64,000 nt of DNA from Phoronis australis (taxonomy: Eukaryota > Phoronida > Phoronidae), in assembly GCA_002633005.1 (NCBI GenBank), contig NMRA01000300.1, positions 136,336 to 200,335 on the forward strand. Direction: 5' to 3'. The notes beneath the pieces were generated by a model that was given only the letters and a program-made list of their open reading frames with translations, did no database searches and was not told the DNA's origin. How positions within the stretch are numbered: the first letter of the stretch is position 1; each line of letters opens with the position of its first letter. This document shows, piece after piece, positions 33,954 to 47,624 of this stretch. The translations under genes and the position numbers were made by a program.

Positions 33954-35298
33954 AATCTAGTGTACAATACAACTTAATATAAAATATAAGATGACAATGA
34001 TTACACGCTATTCATACATTGGACTTACGTTGAAAGACTGACTTATGATATCAATACCATAAATACTTAAACATATAAACTTGGCACCTTAGTAACAATA
34101 GGGTGTAACATATCAACACTCCACAGAATGCAATGCGTTAATGGTCTCAGTAAGTGGTAATTACGTGTTCGTGTATGTTTGTGAGTGCATGTGTTCGTGT
34201 ATGTGCGTTTTGACTGTTTATAGTAAGTTTAGGTATCAATTGTTGAGTTATTTCTCTGAGAGAACTGAGTTATCATGTGTTGCTAGTTTTGGTGACATTT
34301 AACAACCGTTCGTTGATTGAAAACCATGCAAGTGTGTGTTGTTGATTTCAGTTTCGTTGTTTGTTGGTTTTGTACACGAAGGTGTATTTATAAGAAGAAT
34401 AAATGCTGGACTCTAGTTGTGCCTTACAATGAGTGTGGGTCTAGCATTTACCATCTATTGTGTCAAATGCTTTTGAAAGATCTAAAATATGACTTTGGGG
34501 TTTATCCCGGTGTTCAGATGTCCGTTAATTCTGTCAGTTACTTCGAATGTTGCAGGTTTTGTTTATCTTAATTTCTGAAAACCATAGCGATGCTCATACA
34601 AGGGATTGTACACTGTACTGAGTCATAGAACTCTGAGATGCCAAGTCTCGTACGTGACTTATGTATTCTATAATCAGGGCTTGCGACCCCGAGACGAGCC
34701 GCTAGAGTTTGTATGCTCAACTGAGTTTTGACCAAGAGCTGTAGTTATCAAATCAAGTCGAATTCCATTACTTCATTTTCCTTTTTTGGCATTTTGTTCA
34801 TCAAGCGAAACTCTTGATGTACGATTCCAGACAACCAGCAATTTCCCGACAAAATTAATCAACAAACCCGACAATTACATACTTCATTCTTTGTATGCAC
34901 CGACCTTTGGCCCAGGCGGCTTCAAACCGGGAATTACCTACCTACAAGTGGCGAAAGCGTAGTTTGAATGCTCACTTACGTCAAAAACTATGTTAAATTC
35001 TGCCCAAGTTAAGACTGAAATCCAAAACCGACTTTGTGTTTATGAAACGGTATCTTCTGAAGTTTCGTCCTCGGTAAAAACTTAGCCCGAATTTCGGTTA
35101 TCACATGGACAATTTCTTTAGTCTTAGGTCAATTTCGATGAAACGGGCCAGCGTGTGTCATTTACAGCCGTTTTTAAACAAATAACTTATCCTGCCGAAA
35201 ACGCGGAATTTCGTAATAATATTTTGGTCTAACTTGATGGTATTATTTTGCATCTGATTTCTACGGTTTCCCAAAGATAGCATCGCGCGTTTCTTTTT

Positions 35299-35471
35299 TA
35301 ATTATCTCAGGATATCCACATCCCGAATTAATTATCTCAGGATCTTGAGATCCCGATTTAATTATTTTGGGATCTCAGGATCTCGAGATCCTGGCTTATT
35401 TATCTCAGAATCTCGAGATCCTGAAGTTCCGGATCTCGAGATCCTGAAGTTCCGGATCACGAGATCCTGAC
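35299..35471. repeat. Cluster of GGATCTCGAGATCC palindromes
   Basis: Several full or partial GGATCTCGAGATCC units are separated by GAAGTTCC or TTAATTATCTCA spacers. The rightmost two are direct repeats (GAAGTTCCGGATCTCGAGAT). Confidence 0.85.
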
Positions 35472-37033
35472 TTTAGGTGCCTAACCTTAGCATATATACA
35501 GTTTCTTTTTGGGACAGTCCTAAGTTAAAAAAGATCTGTAACAGCAGAAAGCAAGGCCTATAACTTGACACCGATTTTATAACAGTAAGAGGATTAAAGT
35601 CTATTTTTGTTATTTTTTTCAGCCACAAAACTAGTAGTACTGCAGTTTTAAGCGGAAAAAGTATCTTTAAAATCATCCAGTTAACATCAGACGCGTAAAT
35701 CTGTTGTGGCGTGATCAATCTAAGCTCTGTCCTTTCCTCAGATCATGTTATCTGGACTGTGGACAAGGAAGTTATGTTGCTATGATGCGTCCTGATAGCT
35801 CTACTGTACACTATGCGTGGGTCAAGATTGTACATGGCCTTGATCATTTATGCCCATAAAAGAACACTAGAGTAACACGCTAGTGCAGGCTTGCGTACTA
35901 AATGTGACCTTGGTTACATGTAGCTGTGCTGGTGATGATGTTTGAGACATCGAAACATGTTGAGTTTGAAAAATCTCCTTACTTTTATTAGCGTTATACC
36001 CTGTTTCACGCCGTTAAGGATCGCATGTGCTTTACAAACGTTGAAAATTGAGTCATTAATTTTCTAGTGCGTCTGCCATTTGAATTATTTGATAGTGTGA
36101 TGTGCTTGCTAATCACAGTGTCATGGCTCAGAAATATGAGCTTTTAAGGGGTGCGATTGAAAGAGTGCATTTGCCCGGGGCCAGTGGATTTGCCGCCGGG
36201 CCAGCAAAATTTCACCTATAAGCCCTATGTGGATGTGGTCTCATATTCAATAACTCGCCCGGCGGGCCAGCACATTTATTTGCTGAATCTCGAACACTGG
36301 TTGTGGGCCCTCCTGTCCACCCTCTCTCTACGCCGCTGACCATATGCATATTCATACATGGTATGATTTTGTAGAGAATTACCAACATTTTACAACCCGA
36401 GAAGTGCTATTCTATAAAAATGATTTCTGAAAGGAGCTATCCCTTTCTATTTTTATCAGTCGAACAGAAGGTGAAGTGTATTTTTTCGTTGAAAATCCTT
36501 TTAAAATCAATATCCACTCATTTCAAATTTTTATTTCGTAAAATGCGCTCATTTTGAAATTAATTTCCGTATATACGTGTGATAACATTTCAATCAAAAC
36601 TGCAAAGAAAAATTTTGCCCTGTTGTATAGCGCACATTGGCGTCTTGTTCAGCACTCACCACTGTATGTCGCGAGTAAAGCTGACTACAACGCCGTTTTA
36701 TTCGGCCAGCTGTGGAGGGTCGTTACATGTATGCATATGTCACTTACATGGAAATAACCCCTGAAGATTGCAGAAAGATTTCTCCTGACAAAGGTTGTAC
36801 TCTGTTATACTAACATAACGGCAGGCAGTTCTCCAGGGTTGTTAAGAAAACCTTTAAAATGCAAGAACATGTTTAAAGTTTAGAAGTATTGAGAGAAGAT
36901 ACTCTAAGGTGGACCAGAACAGGTAGGTCAGGCGCTACATGCCGGGTGTGCTTATGCATAACCTAATTGGCTTGTCTATAGCTAACAGTCTTGCTAAAGA
37001 AATGTGTAAGAAAAGAGAAAACGTTTTACTCAC

Positions 37034-37112
37034 AAGACACAGGTAAATACTTGGTCCCACCTGGTGTAAATAAGAACAGCAATATAATGATACTCGTTTG
37101 TCGAAGGCCCAT
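37034..37112 (-). CDS. Signal-peptide exon of a secreted protein
   Basis: The ATG at 37112 opens 26 codons: MGLRQTSIIILLFLF, then TPGGTKYLPVS. One more base precedes the donor T|GTGAGTAAA, so the exon leaves in phase 1. A short basic start, a long hydrophobic core and a small-residue region (TPGG) make a textbook signal peptide. The next exon candidates on the same strand both enter in phase 1. Joining to the Cys-rich module at 33516 gives T|GT (Cys). Joining directly to the Ly6 exon at 28876 gives T|AC (Tyr). Both readings stay open. The exon could therefore head either gene or a combined one. The frame continues open upstream of the ATG, so the start is inferred from the hydrophobic core. 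Confidence 0.55.
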
Positions 37113-37869
37113 AATCGTCTGCAGTGTGCCACAGATGTTGACCTTATAGTTCAGACCGTCATGTGTATTGTAACCTCGATTGAGTATATTTCCACCATTA
37201 CGGATTGCATAAATCAATTTGATATAAAAGTGACAAAGCAAACGAGATGCGTGGCCGTTGGGTCGTTATTACCGTCAGTTGTTGTAGAAAACCATAGACA
37301 AACATTACTATGCCTCAGCAGTGTTCAGCGTAAAAAAGTGGAAGACTAAATCTAATGGCTTACGTCACTCGGTAAAATCCGTGTGTTTCCTTTCCTGTTT
37401 ACGATAACTCGCGGTAAGATTCGCACATTTATTTTGGCAGCCGTACATAATAAGGCGGGCAGCTAAGTAGGCTCACAGAATCTCAAATCGTTCAATGCCA
37501 AAATCTGTTCGAGAGGCGAATTCTTTCCCAACTAACAACTGAAAAATAAGTCACGGATCTTCAATAAACTGTGCCCACATGGAGTAGCATTCGGCGAAAT
37601 CGGCACGCCACGGACTTTCTTTTGAAAATCACTGAGGATTCAACGGCTTGACGTAATTTTCGACCTGTCGACACGCGCAGGCAAGACACATTTAGTTAAA
37701 TTTAGGTAATGAGATGAAAATAATCGACTACCAAACAAGGATCTGCGACGTTTAGAAATATTATTTAAAGGTAGTATCAGCACTATCTACCACGGTTTAT
37801 TTCACTGTTTATTTCACTTCCACCACGTTCAGTTAATCGTTTGCCGGAGGATGAGACATGCGCTCTCGA

Positions 37870-38155
37870 AATATACATTGTAGCTACTGTAATATAAATT
37901 GTAGCTACTGTAATATAAATTGTAGCTACTGTAATATAAATTGTAGCTACTGTAATATAAATTGTAGCTACTGTAATATAAATTGAAGCTACTGTAATAT
38001 ACATTGTAGCTACTGTAATATAAATTGAAGCTACTGTAATATACATTGTAGCTACTGTAATATAAATTGAAGCTACTGTAATATACATTGTAGCTACTGT
38101 AATATAAATTGAAGCTACTGTAATATACAGTGTAGCTACTGTAATATAGCTACTT
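37870..38155 (+). repeat. 21-bp tandem repeat with 42-bp higher-order unit
   Basis: There are about 13-14 copies of TTGTAGCTACTGTAATATAA-like units. The left six are near identical. From about 37980 they alternate between GAAGCTACTGTAATATACAT and GTAGCTACTGTAATATAAAT. The 131-codon minus ORF across it (ITVATIY/ITVASIY repeats) is a by-product. Confidence 0.95.
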
Positions 38156-38895
38156 GTTTGTTTGAAGTGTCTGGGCAATTTGATTTACATCACACCGGAG
38201 ACCGGAAATTATACAGAGATTATGAACGAGAGTAACACAAAATACAGTCGTGTTTTTCATCGAATTAGTAACTGTCATAACACAACGACTGTTTTACGAT
38301 TTTTGACAAATTGTGTCGAACCCCCTTAATCACCTCTAATCTGGGTCAGGAAGAAGTTCAGACATGTTTTATAACCAGAAGTCGTCCTTAACAAAATGTT
38401 CTTCTTTGATGGAAAGCGTGATTTTAGGAGTTTCAAGTTTTTGAAAAATGACGAATTGAAGGATTGGATAATACGTCATATTCACAAGTCATTGTGGGAC
38501 ATGAGCCATCCAAAGCGGAAGCGCCAGTAGACATACGGATGAACGACCTGTAGAGGTCACGTCCTTATACTATCATTTCCTTTAACTAGTAGCTGTTCAG
38601 TTTATCTAGAAGCGAGTGAACAAGTAAACTCCATTATGAGGTACCATGTTCCCAAACAGACGATTCCCTGTAGCCCAGATTAAACGACATATACATTTAT
38701 GCCCCGAGATGAGCACACAGTGGCTGATCTAGAATATCACAAGGGGGGGCAACATTTTGTCTGTAAACATTTGCTCAAAGCACGATTGTAGATGCGCCCA
38801 GGAAATCAAGCATTTTCCTTGATTCCCGAAGTATTATCCAAGAAAAAAAGGCAACAAAAAAGAAGAAGGTGTCAATCAGGAAAAACTGCAAGTAC

Positions 38896-38950
38896 CACAG
38901 ACTCACGACCTAGAGGATAGAGCGCACGTGCTTTCCCACTGCACCACCAC
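38896..38950 (-). repeat. Degenerate tRNA-derived fragment
   Basis: On the minus strand TGGTGGTGCAGTGGG, then GGTCGTGAGTC about 30 bases later, resemble A- and B-boxes. Confidence 0.3.
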
Positions 38951-41562
38951 GATTTAAATTCCTCACTTGATACTAAGAGATCTACTTGTTTATGGTCCAC
39001 AGCGTTTGCGCGCGAACCTCCTTCTTTCTGTAATGCTTATTACATGTTGTAGGCCTATATTTTGTGCAATCAGTTTGTAATAAATTTGTTGCATTTAAAA
39101 TAGTCTTCAATTGCCCAAAAGACCAAATCTGTTTTTTGTGTTGGCAGTAATGACGCGATTGCTTTGGAAATCGTCTTAAGTTAAGGTTTGACAAAGCGAG
39201 AATTATGAGTTTCTGAGTGATTCACTAAGGCTTCGTTAAAAATTCACATCTTACCAGCAGCTTCAGTTTTTTCACCATCACTCAGATTCCATTTTCTTTA
39301 AAAAATGAAATAATTTTCTTCATTGCACAGTGAAGCAGACGACAGAAACGGAGTCGTAGTGCCCAGCGCCACTGCCGGTCGCCTGAGATATTGAGGGAGA
39401 GCCTATACTTAGCCATAGTTCCGCTACGATTGCGCCGTGTTCCGACATTCGACTTAATGTACCCCGTCACCTGTTTTGTTAATGAAAAGACTCTCTCGAA
39501 CCCAATGTGTATCGTTCGCGTTATCATGTGAAAAAAACACCCACGTTATCTTGTGGTTATGATTCTCGCTTCAGATTGGTGAATCTGTGTCCAGCTATGT
39601 CACCATCGGTTTACCAACTCTGAAATTCTTCGTCACGAGACTTTTACTAACGTGACAGGGCGATATATTCCATTTTCTTGGTGTGTAATTTGAAGGAAAG
39701 AGAAAAAAATCCAACAATTCATAGCATATAACTCCAAAATTTCTGTGTTTGCCCTGATATCTCGCGTCTACATTTTATTGTACACCAACCCCCCCCCCCC
39801 ACCCCGGCTTCGACAATTAACTTTGAGAAAGGTTAATGGGAAGAAAATGGGTAGAGTTTATAACTCGATGGAGTTAAATTAGGAAGTGTGACGTATATGT
39901 CGTTTATTTTGTGATGACCTTATCGTCTGCCCTGCTAATCATATGTTCTTGGGCCAAGTAGTGTTGAGACAATCCAGATTGTCGGTGTTTCTAGTGACAT
40001 CTGCCGGGGCATTAATGGTTGTGTACATGATCATCAAATCTAAAAATACGAACGAAGCCTGCACAGGTGGTGACAACTGTTTATAGTTACATGCAATCAT
40101 TGCTATTCCAAGAATCTAGTCATGTGAAAGACGTCAATACGTAATTTTGTACAAATGTACAAATAAATGTCTGAATTTTCTGGCAGGGAATTCTCTCTTC
40201 GGTATGATAAATTGTCAGTTATTGTTGCTTACATTTAATTTTTAAACTTAGTACCAACAAAGCTTCGGTTTGGCTTGCTACTACTACAGTAACTGTAGGC
40301 GATGTACACGTGACTAGATACCAGCAAATGGACTGGGTCTGTTTGGAACCAGCGTGCGTTGATCAACTTCAGAAATTAAACTATGACCTGCCAGTGGTTT
40401 GCGCATACATCTTTTCTGGGTATGCGTACCGAAAATAAAAGCTAATTGTGTGAGTACCCTTAAACTGGGTGATTCAATACTTTAAAAATTTAAAATAAAA
40501 ACCATGTCTTTCCTCTTACAGAAAAATAGTCACGCATAATCCTTAAACATCACACAATTGTCACTTCAGCTTGTTTGCCCTCAGTCTAATTAGAGCATTA
40601 ACATTCATTCCACTCAGAACCCTAGCGGCATATTTATTAACCAATTGTATTCGCTTCCTGTTAACAATTATAGAATGTCCGGCACAAGCCGCAAAACTCC
40701 CGAAGATTACACGATCGGCCAGTTGTTAGAGCATCAACATTCGAATTGGTGAATACCAGTACCCCAAATGTGACGTCATGAACAAAATCGCTCCTGACTC
40801 ACACCAATCATCCATGCATTCATCACCTTGTGAACAGAAATGCTACTCAGTTGAAGTTTCGTATTTGTAAAATATATGAACAAGACAATCAAAAACCTAT
40901 CCTAAATGTTTTTTGTTTGTTTTGGGTAGGCTAACAACACGTGCCATGCCTTAATCAAAGATGAATACCAAAACAAGATTGGCCTCCCTAAATGGTGAGA
41001 GGACGCTGAACATGTCACTATGAGAAAAATGTTAATTGCGGGTGAATTTTTGTCATTTCGATTCTGGCAATACCTAGTTACAACGCTATAAAGCTATGTT
41101 ATTAAACGGCAGGAGGACAGGCTAGATTTTGTCAGTATCACGGTTTGTTAGCCATGTACACTTGGCCCGATTGCTTACAAAAGTCGCGCATCGTCATCTT
41201 GCATAGACCATAACAGTCTCACAATCAACACCGGTTTTGTGGTGGGCCTCTCATGGGAGTTCGTTGGCAATGAATTTGTCCAATCGGAATCGAGAACATC
41301 TTATCAATTTTGATTGACCAAACATAATTTAAGATATTATTCCTGATCTCATACAAACACTGACACAGCGTGCTGCTTCATATTACCGAAATATGTTCAC
41401 GCGACTCACCCAAAATATTACTAACAAAACCGAATGACTGCTTGTAAATGACTCTTTTCCAACGGCAGAGCGAACAGTCACAGTTGACCTGCAGACATGT
41501 ACAAATCAAAAAAATCAATAACTATTGGGAGGATTCTCATCAACAGTTAGACAAACTTAGCC

Positions 41563-41670
41563 TGGACCAAGTGCCTCTAGACCATGTGCCTTTGGATCAC
41601 GTGCCTCTGGGGAATTTTTTCTGTGGACCACGTGTCTCTGGACCATGTTTCCTCTGGACCACGTGCCTCT
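41563..41670 (+). repeat. Short-period tandem repeat, about 15 bp
   Basis: Degenerate copies of CTGGACCACGTGCCT, several containing the E-box CACGTG, with one spacer of T-rich sequence. Confidence 0.8.
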
Positions 41671-44600
41671 ATCGCCATGTACACGGATACTCATCCAGCC
41701 ACTTCTCTTATACTGACTTACTGTCGTGTAAGAAGTTGGACAGCGTAGATACATGCAGTGGTCGTTTTCCGTTCACGATTATTGCGCATGAGTACGGCAA
41801 TCGGATACGAAAAGCACACTGTGTCGACAGCGCGAGACAATATATATATACACAAAGGATTGTGGGATAGCGGTCAACCAAATGAGAACCGCTCCTGCAC
41901 GTAGATATATAAATGATTCGTAGAAATCGTTCCATCGCAGTGGTGTTTCAAGTGGTCAGAAGTTCAGATGATCTCAGATGTCAAAGGTAGCACATGCCCA
42001 AAACCAATTACCAGGTTACCGAGCAGACGACCGACCGGTGCGCGACACTTTATGTATTCTACAGTGCGTGACTCTTGCATCTCCCAAATAAACGCTATGC
42101 CATGCGCACGTGTCAATTTTTGCTATCCGTAAAAAACGGGAACACGTCCGGTTTCAACAGGGATCAAATCAACCTACCCATAAGTACACATACATACATA
42201 TGCAGTATTCACATGCATTACATGGACGGAGGATATATAGCTATGGTACGTGTAGCTGTCATGCAACGCCTAAAAAGTTGGTATTTGTTATCATTGAAAT
42301 TAAGGGTTCTATTAGAGAAAAACTCATGATCAAGATACGTTAACAGAAAATTATATCACTTCAGAGATGAAATTATGTTTACACGTACGCTGAAATTTAC
42401 GGAACACAACTGAGTCCTTATTCGGGCGTGCAACCGGCTTTATCGCTGTACGTTGTATGTCGCTGCAGTAGGACTGGTGCACAAAGGCCAGATTTGGAAC
42501 CCTACTCGTTTTATATTTTGTTATTCAAGGAGTATCGGTTTGTAAACCTAATCACGGTTAATTTTGTCTTTTTAAGAGGACAACTTTGTTAACATTCAAG
42601 CGCTTTCGTGATGAAAATAATAAATTAAGTTTTCTAACTTGTTTTTTTTTTACCCGTGGATACATGCATGTGTTTGATGATACACTAGAGTAACGAGAAC
42701 ACGACGGTAACTTCCGATTGATCCCGATTCAAATTTGCTGGTCAGAAATTCAACTACATGGTTTGATTAGTTGAAGTTCAATAATTTATTTTAGGATTTT
42801 TGACAACGGCTGGGACCGACATTCTCCCTATTTATCAGCTGCAGCCATTGGCTTGTCGCGCATACATCTTCACAATGGGAAATATATGGAACAGCGTGTC
42901 CTTTCTCATCAACTGATATTTCAGATGGTTTATCTGTTTTCATAAGACATTCTTACATCCCGGAATTATAAGCCATTAGCAGGACAATAAAAACATATAG
43001 CTTGCCAAATCGTGTTTGGCATCAACATTTAGACTAGTTAGCAATTTGCGGCGTCAACACAAGGAATCGCCGTTATCCATAATATTGCATTATCTAATTC
43101 ATTATTAAAGAGTTCATGTTGCATCCTGGGTCACGTGATGTGCGCTAAACTAAAACAGCGTGTCTAAAATAGCCAATTCGGATGAACCATCCAAACAACC
43201 CACGTAGATAGCAGATGTTGTGAGATTTTTGATTAATTATTTAAAATGTTAAGTTGTGGCTGCTGCGGTATGATGCATGGGTAAATATTTTTAAAGTGCC
43301 TCGATGGAAACTAATTTTCGGAAACAAATACTGTCAGAAAGACTGTTGTGACAAAGTATTTCTTGAGAATAGAAGGGTTGGTGACATTGTACGAGAGACC
43401 GTGATGTAGTCATAACAATAACACTCGACAAATCGAAAGATCGGCTGGAAAGAGTTCAAAACCTCCAGTTATTAGAACGTAAACTATTAATTGACTAAAA
43501 TAATTTACAAAATTAATAAGCGCATTGTAATACAAAGTGCTATGTTTAAACTATTTACTATTTAGGAAATTATAGAAAGTGATCATAAAAAGTGACGGTT
43601 GGAAAAAGGATCTCGTAATAAGTGTAAAGAAAATACGAACAGCCAAACTGCACAAAATTACTTGTCTACGGAAATTAACTAATTAAACAATAACGACACT
43701 GCTGGGACAGATTTGGAAAACTTCTTCAGATTTCATGGGTTTAAAACCAAAAAACCAAACAAATAAAACGTGTTTTAATAACTGTGGACCGGACAGTGTA
43801 CAAATGAATCTTAAAGAACGTGTATGTAACGCAGCAAATGAAAAGTGATCAAAGGTCTGTGGTAAAAATATAAGTAAATAATTGTAAATTAGAATGCTGT
43901 CGTAATCAAGCTAAACAAACATCAAGGCGTCGATGAGTGCTGGACAACAACTACGCGGATACAATGGGAATAATAGTTTTAAGAATTATTACATCAAACT
44001 ATTCACGGGAAATACCGATTTCCTCAGCCACATCGAAGGCCAACATTAAAACCACGACAGTTATTGGTAAATGTCCTGATAAGCAACTGCATGCATTCAA
44101 CAAAGCGGTGTGCATACTGATAGACGGCACCCCACGAGAGCTCATTAAAAAACGCGAAAGCTCGTCAAAAATATTTTTTTATACAATTTCTGACGAAAGT
44201 ACCACCTCGAAGTCTACTAGAGAGTTATTCAATCTCCCGTGTGAGAGAGTTTCCAGAAAACATCGCAAAATTAACGATTTTTGAAATTCGCACTTAGGGA
44301 AATCTCTTACTGACCACAGAATTTCTGATCTCCTCCCACTTGTGATAAATGCGCGCATGCGCCCAGTCATTCGACCAACAACTGACTGACAAGACGGATA
44401 TTAATGACAGATTATCACGAGTGATGGCACTCCGAATGTAAGGTAGACAGAACAGTATGAGGCAAGCCAGTGAAGCAAGCGATTTCCAAGAAATAATCCC
44501 AAGTGCATTTTAGAGTATATTTGAATACTATGACACCTTTATAATTAATTCTATACGGTTAGGACGTACACGAGTTGCCTCTTAAAAGGACTGTCTGCTG

Positions 44601-45245
44601 CTTGAAGTCGCAAATCCACATGTTGCTTATAATTATAGAGTTATATCCTTATCAAACAGTTCAAGTAAGGCTTTCTTCAATATTATAAATAAAGAATTGC
44701 ATCTTAGGCAAATGCATGCCGGCTACATTAAAGGCTAAAGTATTATTACATCTCTCCAGGCTCTCACAAGATGTAGATGTTATGTTTTATTTGAAGATTT
44801 AAAAAAAATCGACAACCTTTGTTTCGCTGTTTAATTTAAAATGATATTCATGGAAATATTTGACCGGTTCTATAGCCATTACCTGAAAACTTGAATGATG
44901 CGTTAGGATGAAGGGTAGGCATACTGACACTTTTCACTGTAATGTTGGTGTACATCAGGGGTTTGTGTTAAACCGGTTTTAATTTACTATTTTTCTCAAT
45001 GACGTAATTGAATCATTGAAAATATCAGACCGTCAGGGTGTTTTGATGACGACCAGTCGCCGGTTACTTTACATCTTCTGTATATAGACAACACGGCTAA
45101 TATCTGATATTTAAATACAGTTTGTGTTCATAATTTTCTGTGATAAAGTAATGAAGGTATGACGACAAACATGGCTGTTTTGAGAAAAGGTGGACGATTA
45201 AAAAGTGAAAAAATGGTTTTACATGTCACATGACATTAAAGTGGT

Positions 45246-45500
45246 TGCATGTACGCATGTGCACACACAGTTCCTACTTTTGGAACGTCATGTACGCATG
45301 TGCATACAGAGTGCCTTCTTTGGGAACGTCATGTACGCATGTGCATACAGAGTGTCTACTTTGGGAACGTCATGTACGCATGCGCATACAGAGTGCCTAC
45401 TTTGGGAACGTCATGTACGCATGTGCATTCACAGTGCCTACTTTGGGAACGTCATGTACGCATGTGCATACACAGTGCCTACTTTGGGAACGTCATGGTT
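45246..45500 (+). repeat. 41-bp tandem repeat
   Basis: Six copies of a 41-bp unit with GTCATGTACGCATGTGCATA and GAGTGCCTACTTTGGGAAC. The period is not a multiple of three, so the three overlapping plus-strand ORFs of 90-125 codons here are cycled versions of the same repeat. Confidence 0.95.
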
Positions 45501-46637
45501 AAAAACGTTGACGAATTCGCATTAAAGGCTAAGAAAGACATGTTGAATGTCATTCGCTTTGAAAAGTACATGTACGTTGATGGACGTACCTTGTATCAGC
45601 TTTACAGATTTTTCATAGTGTCATAGATCCTTATCTCGTGTTATGGTTCACAGATTTGTGATTTTCAGCAAAACAATGCCGTGCAAAATGTTCAAGAAAA
45701 AGTGTGTAAGCTCATTTCAAGAGTAGGTGGTAATGCCACTGATGCCGCTGTATTATGGGAATTAGGACGGCATACCCTCGGCACACCTGCACTTGTTATT
45801 TTACAAGACGTGTGAATTGATGGCTGTAAGTGCAAGAAATGCCTGACTGCACATGAGTATATGACGCAAATTGTCACATGTTGAAAAGACTGGACGACGT
45901 TGGTAGGTAAGCGTGGCTAAGATGAAAAAGAATTCTATAAATACGGGTCTGGTAATGTTTGGCTGGAGCACGTTGTAGGCTACAACGATACTTTATTAAA
46001 ATACTCACTTAAAGAGTAAGAGACTGTGTCTTTAAGACAGCAGAGAGCAGTGTGTTCAAAATCGACTAATTGGAACTACTTACTGACCCCCATAAGAATA
46101 TAAAAGTGGCCGAATGTTTGAAGGTTTTAAAATGTGTTGGTCTCAGAAAAAAATAACAAGAATCGGTTTTCGAAACTTTTTCACAATCCAAAATCCTGTA
46201 GTGGATCTACGTTATACTATACTACTTTTCAGAGGTTTATTTTCACAAATTGGTACCGTTTTCAGAACTGTATTTAGTGCAGTGTTAGCCAGAATCTTTT
46301 TGATTAGTATGCGCGCGAAATAAGTGTGAAATGCCTTTACGATCGAGAAGACAATCGATAAAAATCGCTTTGGGAATAATCCATGTTATGCTTACAATAT
46401 TTCTCACATGACTTGGAATGTGTTAATACGATTGGATATTACATGGGCGAATCACAAAGTAGTGCAAAGTAGAAATCCATATGAGTTACATTTAATCGTC
46501 AGCAATACTCTAAAATAACCAAACGCGCGCCAACAAACCACGCCGGATTCCCGAAAAGGTGACAAGGTTATGATTGACAAATCGGGTGTAGCAACTATAC
46601 GCGTTCCCAGTCGGAAGGATATGCAAACAACTTCTTC

Positions 46638-46938
46638 ATAGGCGGATTTAGGGGGGCAGGGGGCCCGCCTCCTCCCCCCTTGGCTGCCGCAAGTAAATTG
46701 AAACAGCAACAGCGTGAAGCGCGAAGAAATATTGAGTTCATTAACTAGATCCGGTAGTGGCAGAATCGTGTTCCCGTTTTTTTTTAGTCCATCGATACAT
46801 TTTCTGAACAAAAGGTCCACATCCCTGGCTCCCGCAACCTTCGACTTTCGGGCCGCCCTTGCATATACAATAGCGCTTTACCCAATTCCCCGAGGCAACA
46901 TGTTGGCCCCCCTCATGGTATCCTAGATCCGTCACTGA
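46638..46938 (+). mobile_element. hAT-type MITE family D, copy 1
   Basis: It starts CATAGGCGGATTTAGGGGGG and ends CCTAGATCCGTCACTGA, an imperfect inverted terminus. It shares AAACAGCAACAGCGTGAAGC and AAATATTGAGTTC with 57790-58032. The ORFs here, including a 111-codon minus one, are repeat-derived. Confidence 0.78.
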
Positions 46939-47624
46939 GAAAAACGGACCCATCTTCGGCGGCAATTTCCATATCCACACGTCACTAAGCTGAAAACTAA
47001 AACAACCTGAGTTACACGAACTATCAAGGACAAAATAAAAGACAAGAAAAAAAACATGGAGGAATCTAAATTTCAAAGAGAGACTTCATAGGTGTACTGT
47101 TGACTCCCGGAAGTTGACTACAATGCAATGCGAAATTAACTAAGTGATAAACTTCAACATTTTCCTGACAACAACTACAGCAGTTTAATGCAAGTAAAAT
47201 TGAGACTTCGAAACGTTTAACAAAGTTTCACGTAATAACGTTATAACTTCTTCTTTAACACGCAAAACATTTGTTTTATAAATATAGATGTATACATACA
47301 TATGCATAAACATATAGGTTATCCCACATACAAAGAAATACTACTGCCATATTCCATCGAGAACTCATTTCATCTGGGAATGTCCCAACGAGACCGAGCT
47401 CAATCAAATTTGGCGTTGCACAAGCGAAGTTACTCTACAAAGAGACTACTCACCAACCATGAAATACGGCTTCTACCGTTGATATACGGATTGGCTCTAC
47501 TTTCCTGTATGTCACAGTTTAGAAAGTGACTTATACCACAATAGCAGCCTCGAATAGCCATTACAACCGTGTAATAAACCCAATTAGTTATCTCACTAGT
47601 GAAATAACATTTTGGCGGGAATCG

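Larger units (their letters stand above)
33517..37033. other. Stretch between the Cys-rich and signal-peptide exons
   Basis: This holds a 44-base gap with a flanking GA repeat (33866-33950), a cluster of GGATCTCGAGATCC palindromes (35299-35471) and a GC-richer patch at 36140-36345 that ends in CTACGCCGCTG, like a hAT-type terminus. No exon was recognised. Confidence 0.45.

Noticed and set aside
33688-33972. ORFs across the N gap
   Set aside because: They exist only because N bases cannot produce stops and because GA/CT repeats are open.
37870-38155. Possible CRISPR array (regular short repeats)
   Set aside because: Repeats are directly adjacent with no unique spacers, and the host is an animal; the same holds for the other tandem arrays.
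46741-47076. Minus ORF with hydrophobic start (FRFLHVFFLVFYFV)
   Set aside because: It starts at TTG and most of it is family-D MITE sequence.
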